Shown: positions 24,249 to 32,184, numbered from the stretch's first letter. The stretch is DNA of 38,853 nt from Bacillota bacterium (GCA_023392995.1 JAEWMZ010000339.1:1-38853); one strand, 5' to 3'. The notes: a model not told the origin generated them from the sequence alone. Program-made: numbers and translations.

Positions 24249-24261
24249 TTTGTAATATGAT
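24233..24261 (+). promoter_or_regulatory. Promoter of the Spo0A-like response regulator
   Basis: TTGCTT (24233-24238), 17 bp, TATGAT (24256-24261). It lies 34 bases before the ATG and is overlapped by the 10-bp repeats. Confidence 0.65.
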
Positions 24262-24294
24262 ACTATTGGATGTACTATATTCGGAGGTGATATA

Positions 24295-25080
24295 ATGACG
24301 AAAAAACTCTCAATTGTAATAGTTGAGGATGATCCAGAGGAATGCAAAGGGTTAGTGGATTACATAGAAGGGCAGGATAGCATATCATTACTTGGTGTGA
24401 CCAATAGCTCAACACAAGCCATCAAATATATCAAGGATTATTTACCAGATGTAATTATACTGGATTTGGAACTGCAGAGGGGAAGCGGTAATGGATTAAG
24501 CGTTTTGATGGGCTTAAAGCAATTGGATTTAAATATTAGCCCTTATGTTCTAATAACTACCAATAACTCAAGCCAGATTACCCATGAATCTGCCAGACAA
24601 TTGGGCGCAGATTTTATCATGACAAAATATCAGGCAGACTACTCTCCAAAAACTGTGGTTGATTTTTTGAAAATCATGGAATCCTCCATCTTAAGCCGCA
24701 AGCAGGTTGTTTTTGACAATGCTTCTGCCTCCGAGCCGCCAGAGCTGAAAGCAAAGAGGATCGTACGAAGAATTAATGCAGAATTAAACCAGATCGGAAT
24801 TAGCCCAAAGGCCGTTGGCTATCAGTATTTGGCTGATGCTATATTACTTGTGGTCAAACAAAACAATCGAAATTTATATAATGAAATTGGGAAAAAATAC
24901 GGTAAAACAGAAGCCAGCGTAGAACGTGCTATGCAAAACGCTATTAATAAGGCCTGGAAGACAGCAGATATAGAAGATCTATTAAAATATTACACGGCCA
25001 GAATCAACCCGGAAAAGGGTGTCCCCACTATAACAGAATTTGTTTATTATTATGCTAATATGCTAAAAAATGAATATTAA
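24295..25080 (+). CDS. Response regulator with Spo0A-type DNA-binding domain
   Basis: A 261-residue protein. The receiver domain (1-125) has the acidic pocket Glu11/Asp12/Asp13 (VEDDPE), phospho-acceptor Asp57 (ILDLEL), Thr88 and Lys111 (MTKY), so it should be phosphorylatable. Residues 152-261 match the Spo0A C-terminal domain: IGISPKAVGYQYLADAILLV and the recognition helix TEASVERAMQNAINKAWK, ending TITEFVYYYANML. It is probably a paralogue and not Spo0A itself, because the receiver (LELQRGSGNGLSVL) departs from Spo0A and the gene is not in a spo0A context. CGGAGGTGATATA precedes the ATG. A GHKL kinase gene follows, beyond a terminator and an opposite-strand mini-ORF. Confidence 0.88.
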   Translation: MTKKLSIVIVEDDPEECKGLVDYIEGQDSISLLGVTNSSTQAIKYIKDYLPDVIILDLELQRGSGNGLSVLMGLKQLDLNISPYVLITTNNSSQITHESARQLGADFIMTKYQADYSPKTVVDFLKIMESSILSRKQVVFDNASASEPPELKAKRIVRRINAELNQIGISPKAVGYQYLADAILLVVKQNNRNLYNEIGKKYGKTEASVERAMQNAINKAWKTADIEDLLKYYTARINPEKGVPTITEFVYYYANMLKNEY

Positions 25081-25115
25081 CCGGAAAAATGCTGTAATAG
25101 CATTTCTCCGGTTTT
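25081..25115 (+). terminator. Terminator of the response regulator
   Basis: It begins directly at the stop codon: CCGGAAAAATGCT pairs with AGCATTTCTCCGG (one bulge) and is followed by TTTTC. The kinase downstream therefore probably needs its own promoter. Confidence 0.75.
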
Positions 25116-25208
25116 CAATTGCTTAATGATCCTATCATATGCAGTTTAAAATCAAAGATTGTTTTATAATTATTATATTCCATACAAATACACTTTACAG
25201 TTTGTTGT

Positions 25209-25253
25209 TTAGCCAACTAACCAACTCATGAAGTAATTCCACCACTCACGCAT
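25209..25253 (-). CDS. 14-residue peptide ORF between regulator and kinase
   Basis: On the minus strand AAGGAGGG (25260-25267) stands six bases before an ATG that opens a 14-codon frame ending in TAA: MREWWNYFMSWLVG. The Shine-Dalgarno sequence is among the strongest in the window and serves no other gene, because the flanking genes run the opposite way. The peptide is rich in aromatic residues (three Trp, one Tyr, one Phe), amphipathic, uncharged overall, and has no signal peptide. It would be transcribed toward the regulator's terminator hairpin. Possible roles are a short signalling peptide for the adjacent kinase, a leader peptide or a small membrane-active peptide. Function is inference; the existence of the ORF and its ribosome binding site is directly visible. 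Confidence 0.6.
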   Translation of the reverse strand: MREWWNYFMSWLVG

Positions 25254-25263
25254 CCTAATCCCT

Positions 25264-25304
25264 CCTTGTTTCTTTCTTTTTTATTAACTATAGAAGAAAC
25301 AAGG
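25264..25304. promoter_or_regulatory. Inverted repeat overlapping the mini-ORF ribosome binding site
   Basis: CCTTGTTTCTT (25264-25274) and AAGAAACAAGG (25294-25304) form a perfect 11-bp stem with a 19-base loop. On the minus-strand RNA the 3' arm includes the AAGG of the mini-ORF Shine-Dalgarno, so folding could restrain translation. TATAGT (25287-25292) in the loop might be a -10; if it is used, only half of the stem would be transcribed and the repeat would act as an operator instead. Confidence 0.5.
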
Positions 25305-25374
25305 TGAATATTAAGTTTGTTTATGTATTACAGTTTTCGTTAAAAATAATTGTTTTTTGAAAAAGGTGATGATT

Positions 25375-26877
25375 ATGTTACTAACTTTTATTAAATATTT
25401 TACTATAATAGCATGTAATTTTTATATTTATTTTAAATTAATGCATACCGTTCCGAAAAAGAGTTTTTATTACTCTTTTGTAATCTTCATATGTTCAATT
25501 TTACCTGTAATCTATTCCCTGAAAATATATGCTCCATCACTTATTATTCTGGGTCTGGTTATTTCTTTTACCATATATTTAACCATTTGCTACAAAACAT
25601 CCATCAGCGTGTCCATGATCACCTCAGTTATTTCATATGGGATGACATATTTAATATTTTTTCTGTCTAGTTTTTTAATGTCGACCATAGGATATATTAT
25701 TTTCTTAGTCAAAGGAGAATACCCTCCAACATTAATAGTTTTAATATTCATTTGTATTATCCAATGTATTATTACATATCTTCCATTCCGAATAAAACGG
25801 TATAAAAACGGTATGCCAGCTTTACAAAATTACAGTTCTAATGATATTGGTATTTTTATAAGTGTATTTTTTGTCCTTGCTGCTTCATTTTTAAGCGTAA
25901 GAGAAAACAAAGATCTAGTCTTTATTATTCCTATATCCTTCTCCATCCTTTGTGGTCTTTCTCTGTTCTTTTGGTGGAGAAGCAGTATCACAAAAAAGTA
26001 TCTGGAAAGAATAAAAGCGAGGGAAATTGAAGAATTACAAAAAATCATTCAGGAAAGTAATTATCAAATCGAACAACTAAAGCAGAATAATGATGAACTA
26101 TCCAAAATCATACATAAAGATAACAAACTGATTCCCGCAATGGAATTTGCCGTCAGGGAATATCTTTCATCACATGAAAAGTCTGCGACCACTGAAAATT
26201 CATCTGCTAAAGGACAAGAATTATTGGAGCAGCTAGCCTGTCTGACAAAGGAACGCACTGGTATTTTAGCTAATTACGAAACAAATAATAAGCAACTCTC
26301 ACCTACAGACCTTCCTGCAATTGATACCCTCCTGTCTTACATGTCCAGAAAGGCACGCGTACATGAAATTAGCTTTGAACTCTCCTTATCAGGGAGTATT
26401 ACACAGCTCACAAAACAAATAATGGATGAAGGCGATTTAAGAACCTTGCTAGCCGACTTGATTGATAATGCTATAATTGCAACTAAAAAAGCTCCCAGCA
26501 GAAATATTTTAGTTCATCTGGGAGTTTGTAATTACTGCTATTCTATTGATATTTTTGACAGTGGAGAACTTTTTAAAGAGGAAACTCTCTCTAAAATTGG
26601 TATAAAAAGAGCCACAACTCACGCCAACGAAGGCGGCAGTGGAATTGGCTTAATGACTACCATTGAGCTTATAAAGAAATGCCACGCCAGCTTCATCATG
26701 GAAGAATTACCGGATAGCCAGCTTTTTACCAAGAAGGTATCCATATGCTTTGATCAGCTAGGGGAATTGCGGATCAGAACTTCCCGGGAAGCATACAAAA
26801 GATCCCTTTCTGACCCTGCTCTTATTTTACAGGATTCTCCCCAAAGATATCTTTATTATCTACAGCAAAATTCATAA
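25375..26877 (+). CDS. GHKL-type sensor histidine kinase
   Basis: A 500-residue membrane kinase. The start at 25375 is chosen because AAGGTG stands seven bases upstream; a six-codon TTG extension is less likely. Six or seven transmembrane helices fill residues 1-205. A coiled coil (EIEELQKIIQESNYQIEQLK) leads to the phospho-acceptor His247 in IIHKDNKLIPAM. The ATP-binding part has the N box LLADLIDNAIIAT (Asn365), DIFDSGE (Asp395) and GSGIGL (421-426), the pattern of AgrC/HPK10-like kinases that sense peptides. These normally pair with LytTR regulators; here the neighbour is a Spo0A-like regulator. The signal is unknown. The mini-ORF just upstream on the opposite strand is a candidate. Confidence 0.88.
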   Translation: MLLTFIKYFTIIACNFYIYFKLMHTVPKKSFYYSFVIFICSILPVIYSLKIYAPSLIILGLVISFTIYLTICYKTSISVSMITSVISYGMTYLIFFLSSFLMSTIGYIIFLVKGEYPPTLIVLIFICIIQCIITYLPFRIKRYKNGMPALQNYSSNDIGIFISVFFVLAASFLSVRENKDLVFIIPISFSILCGLSLFFWWRSSITKKYLERIKAREIEELQKIIQESNYQIEQLKQNNDELSKIIHKDNKLIPAMEFAVREYLSSHEKSATTENSSAKGQELLEQLACLTKERTGILANYETNNKQLSPTDLPAIDTLLSYMSRKARVHEISFELSLSGSITQLTKQIMDEGDLRTLLADLIDNAIIATKKAPSRNILVHLGVCNYCYSIDIFDSGELFKEETLSKIGIKRATTHANEGGSGIGLMTTIELIKKCHASFIMEELPDSQLFTKKVSICFDQLGELRIRTSREAYKRSLSDPALILQDSPQRYLYYLQQNS

Positions 26878-26889
26878 AAGGCGCAAAAA

Positions 26890-26923
26890 AATACCTTTAC
26901 CTCATTGCTGAGCCGAAGGTATT
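26890..26923 (+). terminator. Hairpin after the kinase gene
   Basis: AATACCTT (26890-26897) pairs with AAGGTATT (26916-26923), with an inner CTCA-ttgc-TGAG stem. The U-run is weak (GTATTAAT). Confidence 0.45.
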
Positions 26924-26940
26924 GTATTAATCTAAATTCT

Positions 26941-27038
26941 GAGGCTGTCGCAAAATACAAAAATTCAAGCAAGATATGATTCACAGACACTTGGTAGCAC
27001 CAATATTTTGCATGAAAAATTTATTTTGCGACAGCCTC
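26941..27038. mobile_element. 98-bp palindromic element with IS-like ends
   Basis: GAGGCTGTCGCAAAAT (26941-26956) and ATTTTGCGACAGCCTC (27023-27038) are perfect 16-bp terminal inverted repeats around a 66-bp centre without an ORF. Ends of the GGCTGTCGCAAAAT type resemble insertion-sequence termini I recall from Firmicutes (IS1182-like, not verified). It is probably a MITE or solo remnant. It lies between convergent genes and could act as a transcription barrier in both directions. Confidence 0.75.
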
Positions 27039-27076
27039 TTTACTGTTATTCTCATTGTATCAATTTAGTTCTATCG

Positions 27077-27712
27077 TTACCATTGCCCTATTACTTGAAG
27101 CTTATCCTTCCATCTCCTATTCAGCCACGCCGCAGTTCTTCCGATCATGAGTACCGCGACCAAGGTGCCTACTCCTATTCCAATGATATGATCAGAAAAT
27201 ACAAGACATATAATTATTGTCATAACAATGGAGATGGAATCAAAGATGTTCTTGGCAAAACCAAAATCTTTGTTCAGTTTCTTTCCGATCAGATCCGTTA
27301 ATCCATCCGGGGGATTGGGAACCAGGTTCATATTCACTGTCATTACAACACCTAAGGCTGTTAAAAAGATTGCCAGCGCTAAAAGAGCGCTTCTAAGGAT
27401 ATGATTGGAGGGTTCAAAGGTAATCAGACTAGAAAACAAATTCGTATACATTCCAAAGATAATACCGCAGGGTACCTGCATTAGAAGTTTTAAATCGAAT
27501 ATTTTACCAAGGATCAGCATTTCAATTGCTACGTAGCAGGTATAGAAGCCAATTGTAACCGTTCCGAGTTTATAGTGAAAGATTTCGGAGATGGCATAAG
27601 GCATGGAATTGAGTGGTGATACTCCATATCCTGTTCTCGTATTTAGTATAACTCCCAGGGACAGGATTCCAAGCCCGGCCAGATAGATCAAAAATCTAAT
27701 TAGTCTTTTCAT
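27077..27712 (-). CDS. YczE-family membrane protein
   Basis: A 211-residue protein with five to six transmembrane helices. It opens with RLIRFLIYLAGLGILSLGVIL, then TGYGVSPLNSMPYAI, and later contains NLVPNPPDGLTDLIGKKL and FAKNIFDSISIVMT. The pattern LGVxL-(N)TxxGxSP(L/W)xxxP with NPPDGL is characteristic of the YczE/YyaS-type integral membrane family. The biochemical function is not established; it may be a transporter (family speculation). The gene lies downstream of the aldo/keto reductase gene and beyond a terminator-like hairpin. The start ATG at 27712 has only a weak ribosome binding site (AAGGAGTATGTTATTGA, slightly long spacing). Confidence 0.85.
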   Translation of the reverse strand: MKRLIRFLIYLAGLGILSLGVILNTRTGYGVSPLNSMPYAISEIFHYKLGTVTIGFYTCYVAIEMLILGKIFDLKLLMQVPCGIIFGMYTNLFSSLITFEPSNHILRSALLALAIFLTALGVVMTVNMNLVPNPPDGLTDLIGKKLNKDFGFAKNIFDSISIVMTIIICLVFSDHIIGIGVGTLVAVLMIGRTAAWLNRRWKDKLQVIGQW

Positions 27713-27847
27713 TCAATAACATACTCCTTCTTTTGTTAGCTTCTTTTGTTAACTTCTTTTTACTGCTTTCATTAATCTCATAGAGCCTGTCCGAATCATA
27801 AAAGGAAACTGACAAGTTCAGCTTCACTGGACATAGAGGCTAAAATT

Positions 27848-27895
27848 AAGAAGTCTCTTGACCTTATATCTTATATAAGATTTAAGAGACTTCTT
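27848..27895 (-). terminator. Hairpin after the aldo/keto reductase gene
   Basis: AAGAAGTCTCTT (27848-27859) pairs with AAGAGACTTCTT (27884-27895) perfectly over 12 bp, with an inner AT dyad (CTTATAT and ATATAAG). On the minus strand it is followed by AATTTTAG. Bases 27783-27842 contain an imperfect dyad (AGCCTGTCC near 27784) that could be an old insertion-sequence end. Confidence 0.6.
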
Positions 27896-27926
27896 TTATA
27901 TAGATTTACGAAGCTATTCTGAAATT

Positions 27927-28925
27927 CTACAGGGCTTTATTTGCCAAAACCTTCTCAATCGCATTCAACTCTTCTTCCGAAAATTCAAGCTTATCTATGA
28001 TCCTAACATTATCCTCAATCTGCTCAACCCTGCTTGCACCAATCAGAACAGTAGTTACCCGATCCTTTCTTAATACCCAGGATAGTGCTAATTGAGCCAG
28101 AGTCTGACCGCGTCCTGCGGCAATCTCGTTAAGCTGAGTCACTTTGTTTAGAACCTCCGGTGTAATGGCAGAGGACTTTAAGAAATGGTTCCTTGTAGCG
28201 CGGCTGCCTTCCGGTATACCATGAAGATATTTGTCCGTAAGTACACCCTGTGCCAGAGGACTAAAGCAGATACAGCCAGCACCAACCTCCTGCAGCGTAT
28301 CCAGTAATCCATCCTCCTCTACCCAGCGATTGAACATGCTGTAGCTGGGTTGATGGATCAAAAGAGGTGTATTGTTCGCTTTCAGCAACTGTGCTGCTTT
28401 TCTGGTATCCGCTGCTTTATAGTTTGATATGCCCACATAAAGAGCCTTACCCTGCTTTACGATATCGGAAAGTGCACCCATGGTTTCCTCAAGGGGTGTA
28501 TCCGGGTCGGGTCTGTGATGATAAAAGATATCCACATAATCCAGATTCATTCTTTTTAAACTTTGATCAAGGCTCGACATGAGATACTTTCTTGAACCAA
28601 AATTCCCGTAAGGTCCCGGCCACATATCATAGCCTGCCTTTGTAGAGATCAAAAGCTCATCACGATAAGGGCGAAGCTCCTTGCTGATAATACGACCGAA
28701 ATTCTCTTCTGCTGATCCATAGACAGGACCATAATTATTCGCCAGATCAAAATGAGTGATTCCATTGTCAAAGGCCTTGAACAGGATTGCTTTTTGATTT
28801 TCAAAGGAATCCACTGATCCAAAGTTATGCCACAAGCCCAGCGCTACACGGGGCATTAAGATACCACTTTTTCCACATCTTAAATATTTCATATTCTCAT
28901 ATCTTTTTTCATCTGCCTTATACAT
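27927..28925 (-). CDS. Aldo/keto reductase, YghZ-like (L-glyceraldehyde 3-phosphate reductase type)
   Basis: A 332-residue NADPH-dependent reductase. The catalytic Asp/Tyr set is visible: FDLANNYGPVYGSAEENFG (Asp, Tyr), then DELLISTKAGYDMWPGPYGNFGSRKYL (Lys), and LDYVDIFYHHRPDP (His). The cofactor end has VTTVLIGASRVEQIEDN. The YDMWPGPYG(N/D)xGSRKYLxxSLDQSLKRM segment is typical of E. coli YghZ, which reduces methylglyoxal and L-glyceraldehyde 3-phosphate. GGAGGAG stands before the ATG at 28925. The chemotaxis receptor gene ends 271 bases upstream; the spacer holds no clear terminator, so read-through is possible. Confidence 0.92.
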   Translation of the reverse strand: MYKADEKRYENMKYLRCGKSGILMPRVALGLWHNFGSVDSFENQKAILFKAFDNGITHFDLANNYGPVYGSAEENFGRIISKELRPYRDELLISTKAGYDMWPGPYGNFGSRKYLMSSLDQSLKRMNLDYVDIFYHHRPDPDTPLEETMGALSDIVKQGKALYVGISNYKAADTRKAAQLLKANNTPLLIHQPSYSMFNRWVEEDGLLDTLQEVGAGCICFSPLAQGVLTDKYLHGIPEGSRATRNHFLKSSAITPEVLNKVTQLNEIAAGRGQTLAQLALSWVLRKDRVTTVLIGASRVEQIEDNVRIIDKLEFSEEELNAIEKVLANKAL

Positions 28926-29196
28926 TTTTCTCCTCCAAATTATTCACTATGCCGGATAATGAGACACAAACTTATTCTTATATCACCCTTATTAGATGAT
29001 AACTTACCATACCGGCTTTTTTCTAAACAGTTTATAAATAACGATTACTGTATTGCGTCGAAATACAATATACCACATATCTCTAGGACTGATCTACATG
29101 GCTTATTATATGTAACTTATTATACTATAATTTTATCATTATTAAAATGTCTGGAGACAAACAAAATCATCTTTTACTATATTTTTAGACTTTCCT

Positions 29197-30909
29197 TTAT
29201 AGACGGAATTTCATGAGTCCTGCTTCTAATTTAACGCTGCTTTCCTTTGTTTTCTTTACCAATTCAAGAACATCGTTCGTTCGGTTGGTAATGACTGAGG
29301 TACGGCTTGCTACCTCAGTTGTGCCTTTTGCTCCCTCATCTGCTGCAATGGCAACACCGTCTACTGTTTTGATTATTTCACTAACTGATGTTTCCAGTGC
29401 CAATGCCGCAGTGCTGAACTCCGCAATCAGTTTATCGATAAATTCAGCATCCTCGCTGTATTTCTTTGCCACCTCTAGCAGCACATTATAATCCTCATTG
29501 ACATCGGTTGATATAAATTCCAGCATATGATTGGAATTATCGGAAAGATTGCCCACAGCAGCCGTAACTTCTCCCGTCACTTTTTGTATTCGGGTTACTG
29601 TATCTTGAGATTGCTCTGCCAGTTTTCTAATTTCCTCTGCTACTACGGAGAAACCTTTTCCCGATTCTCCCGCTCTTGCTGCTTCTATCGCTGCATTCAA
29701 GGAAAGAAGGTTGGTCTGTCTTGCAATCTGAAGAATTGATTCAGATAGAATATCGATCTGCTCAACAACCTTCACTGCTTCTATGGCATCTAGCATACGG
29801 CCTCTGGAGGAATCAAGCATTGTTCCTGCTTTATTCTTGGCATCCACCACCTTTGTTCTGGTTTGAGCAGCCCTGTTACTGATATTGTTGGCCTTCATTG
29901 CTCCCTCCTGAGATTTACCAGCTATGGAATGTACTGCACGGTTCATCTCTTCCGAAGTGGCAGCCAATTCCTCAGACGCTGCTGCTGTCTCCTCCATACT
30001 GGCGGCTAATTCCTGCGTCGTAGCAGAGACACCCTGAATCTCATCGTTAACCTCATAGAAGTTTTGATTCACTAGTTCAACAACCTCGTTGATATTCCCG
30101 GCTTCTGTTTTTACATTGTCTAATAATATCTTGATTGAATCCGTCATGCCAGTAACCGCCTGAGACAGCTGTCCAATCTCATCTTTTCTTTTGCTATACT
30201 TATCCTCCAACTTCATGGTGAAATCTCCTGCTGCCAGTGCGGAGAGACTTTGCACCAGTTTGTGTAAGGAAGCCGTTATATTATTGGATATGATAACGGT
30301 AAGCAGTATGGCTATTGCCACAACCACAGCTACACATATGCCATAGAGCATGGTTGCCTTATTATAATCTTCTGTATTCTTTTCGTAGGTACTCTTTGCA
30401 AGCTCAGCATTATAGCTGTTAAAATCTCTGACATTGGTTTGATAATTTTCCAATACCTGCTTATTATCATCAAAATATTGATACGCCTGACTCTGATCTC
30501 CTGACTTAACCAGTTCAACGGTTTTATCAACCACTGTATTCCATTCCTGTAATGAGGCTGCTATTTTGTCCAAGTATTCCTGCTGCTTGCCATTGATCAC
30601 TAGCCCTGATAATTTATCAAAATCTGCCGTTACCTTATCCATACGTTCTGATATATCTGTATATATCTTTTCCTTATCATTCGCATGAGCTTCCATAAAC
30701 AAAGAATATAAATTAGCGCTATTGGCTCTGGTCTGTGTCCTAAGATCCCCACTGATGTCAATCGCCATCATATTTTTGCTGTAAAGCTGCTCCATCTGCC
30801 TGTTTGCCCTGGACAAATCAACATATCCGATTCCCGCAATCGCTAGAATAAAAATCAACATAGAAAAGGACAAAATCAAAATTTTAACTCTTACTTTTAT
30901 GTTGCTCAT
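29197..30909 (-). CDS. Methyl-accepting chemotaxis protein
   Basis: A 570-residue receptor, starting at 30909 because AAGGGTGG lies eight bases upstream (a four-codon longer GTG start is possible). Layout: first transmembrane helix at about 8-29, an extracytoplasmic four-helix-bundle sensor (about 30-190, ISGDLRTQTRANSANLYSLF), second helix about 190-210, HAMP about 212-265 (LHKLVQSLSALAAGDFTMKL), then the signalling coiled coil with hairpin tip ARQTNLLSLNAAIEAARAGE and FSVVAEEIRKLAEQS. It is a transmembrane receptor that controls CheA; the ligand is unknown. No che gene is adjacent. The promoter carries two inverted Spo0A boxes. Confidence 0.95.
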   Translation of the reverse strand: MSNIKVRVKILILSFSMLIFILAIAGIGYVDLSRANRQMEQLYSKNMMAIDISGDLRTQTRANSANLYSLFMEAHANDKEKIYTDISERMDKVTADFDKLSGLVINGKQQEYLDKIAASLQEWNTVVDKTVELVKSGDQSQAYQYFDDNKQVLENYQTNVRDFNSYNAELAKSTYEKNTEDYNKATMLYGICVAVVVAIAILLTVIISNNITASLHKLVQSLSALAAGDFTMKLEDKYSKRKDEIGQLSQAVTGMTDSIKILLDNVKTEAGNINEVVELVNQNFYEVNDEIQGVSATTQELAASMEETAAASEELAATSEEMNRAVHSIAGKSQEGAMKANNISNRAAQTRTKVVDAKNKAGTMLDSSRGRMLDAIEAVKVVEQIDILSESILQIARQTNLLSLNAAIEAARAGESGKGFSVVAEEIRKLAEQSQDTVTRIQKVTGEVTAAVGNLSDNSNHMLEFISTDVNEDYNVLLEVAKKYSEDAEFIDKLIAEFSTAALALETSVSEIIKTVDGVAIAADEGAKGTTEVASRTSVITNRTNDVLELVKKTKESSVKLEAGLMKFRL

Positions 30910-30943
30910 GGAAAGACCCACCCTTCATATGTAATATAACTTC

Positions 30944-30986
30944 ATTATAGTTTATTCGACATAATTCCGCAATCATGTCGAATAAA
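30944..30986 (-). promoter_or_regulatory. Chemotaxis receptor promoter with two inverted Spo0A boxes
   Basis: On the minus strand TTGCGG (30967-30972), 17 bp, TATAAT (30944-30949). A perfect 12-bp inverted repeat TTTATTCGACAT (30951-30962) and ATGTCGAATAAA (30975-30986) contains TTCGACA and TGTCGAA, the exact Spo0A box in both orientations. One arm sits in the -35/-10 spacer and the other just upstream of the -35, a position suited to repression. Confidence 0.75.
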
Positions 30987-31124
30987 TATAGGTATATTTT
31001 AACTCTCTCTCTGGCAATTTTTACTTCACGATTACAACTGTATCTATTAATGCTATGATCGGCTTTGATTCGGCTTTGTATGACAATAACTTGTTTCTGA
31101 AACCTAACATCATACCTATATAAT

Positions 31125-31171
31125 AAAACAGCTGTCACTTCTACTGGAGCAGTAGTAATAACAGCTGTTTT
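31125..31171 (-). terminator. Terminator of the glucuronate operon
   Basis: AAAACAGCTGT (31125-31135) pairs with ACAGCTGTTTT (31161-31171), with an inner stem (TACTG and CAGTA). On the minus strand it runs into TTTTATTATA. It lies about 125 bases after the SDR stop codon. Confidence 0.75.
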
Positions 31172-31295
31172 GTTCTTCTATATGGATGACGAGATACTAT
31201 TGAATGTTTACGAATATAAAGCACCTCTACTTCATTCATGATCCTATGATCCTATCATTTCTGCATCCACGTCTTGCTATTGGACTTTTATAAGA

Positions 31296-32153
31296 TTATA
31301 CTCCTGAATATGCGGAGAATCCCCCGTCCACAGGAATGACAATTCCGTTAACAAAGCTGGAGGCATCCTCATTTACCAAAAATAACAGTGCGCCCAGTAG
31401 TTCCTCCGGTTCGCCAAAGCGGTTCATTGGCGTACTATTTAATATCTTCTCTGCACGAGGTGTAAAACCTCCCTCCTCTGTCTTAAGGAGTGCCTCATTC
31501 TGATTCGTTACAAAGAAGCCCGGTGCTATGGCATTTACACGAATACCAACCTTGGACATATGAACTGCAAGCCACTGGGTAAAATTAGAGATTGCTGCCT
31601 TTGCTGCGGAGTAAGCTGGAATCTTTGTGAGTGGTGTATAGGCATTCATAGAGGACACATTGATAATGGTACAGCCCTTTCTGCCTATCATATCCTTGGA
31701 AAACTCCTGGGAAGGAAGCAATGTACCCAGGAAATTCAGGTCAAATACAAAACGAATTCCCTGTTCATCCAAATCAAAAAATGTGATGAGATCCTCTGCC
31801 TCATTGTTCAAATCCTCTGGATATAGATATTCTTTTGTTGTAGTTCCCTTCGGGTGATTGCCTCCTGCACCATTCAGCAGAATATCGCAGGCTCCAAATC
31901 TCTCAAGGACTAATTCATGGGCTTTGCGAAGGCTCTCTTTGTTAAGCACATCTGCCTCTACACCGAGTGCTATTCCTCCGGCTTCCAATACCTCTCCGGC
32001 TTTTCGCTCTGCCAAAGATAAGTTCCGGTCAAGGATTGCCACCTTAGCACCACAAGCTGCTAAGGCATCCACCCAATATCCTCCGAGTACACCAGCACCT
32101 CCGGTAACAACAGCTACTTTATTATTCAAATTAACAGTAAACGGTAAATTCAT
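31296..32153 (-). CDS. SDR oxidoreductase, probable D-mannonate oxidoreductase
   Basis: A 285-residue short-chain dehydrogenase. The cofactor motif is TGGAGVLGG (about 17-25), then NGAGGNHP (NAG-type), the catalytic Ser/Tyr/Lys set in INVSSMNAYTPLTKIPAYSAAKAA (Ser about 164, Tyr about 177, Lys about 181), and the substrate loop after APGFFVTNQNEALL. The GAGGNHPKGTT stretch and the insert before the catalytic Ser match SDR-type mannonate oxidoreductases (fructuronate reductases) such as B. subtilis YjmF/UxuB. It would reduce fructuronate to D-mannonate, the step between UxaC and UxuA encoded upstream. AAAGGAATGATATAAG precedes the ATG. A family A element separates it from uxuA. Confidence 0.87.
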   Translation of the reverse strand: MNLPFTVNLNNKVAVVTGGAGVLGGYWVDALAACGAKVAILDRNLSLAERKAGEVLEAGGIALGVEADVLNKESLRKAHELVLERFGACDILLNGAGGNHPKGTTTKEYLYPEDLNNEAEDLITFFDLDEQGIRFVFDLNFLGTLLPSQEFSKDMIGRKGCTIINVSSMNAYTPLTKIPAYSAAKAAISNFTQWLAVHMSKVGIRVNAIAPGFFVTNQNEALLKTEEGGFTPRAEKILNSTPMNRFGEPEELLGALLFLVNEDASSFVNGIVIPVDGGFSAYSGV

Positions 32154-32184
32154 CTTATATCATTCCTTTCGCTTTAAGCTTGTA

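Noticed and set aside
24118..24255. 45-codon plus-strand frame with a hydrophobic stretch before the response regulator
   Set aside because: No Shine-Dalgarno sequence, and it runs through the 10-bp repeats and the -35 and -10 of the next gene.
25303..25359. GTG-initiated 18-codon plus-strand frame in the regulator-kinase gap
   Set aside because: The bases before the GTG do not form a ribosome binding site, and it ends just before the kinase start.
30884..31138. 84-codon minus-strand frame upstream of the chemotaxis receptor
   Set aside because: It overlaps the receptor's promoter and start, and its sequence is not protein-like.
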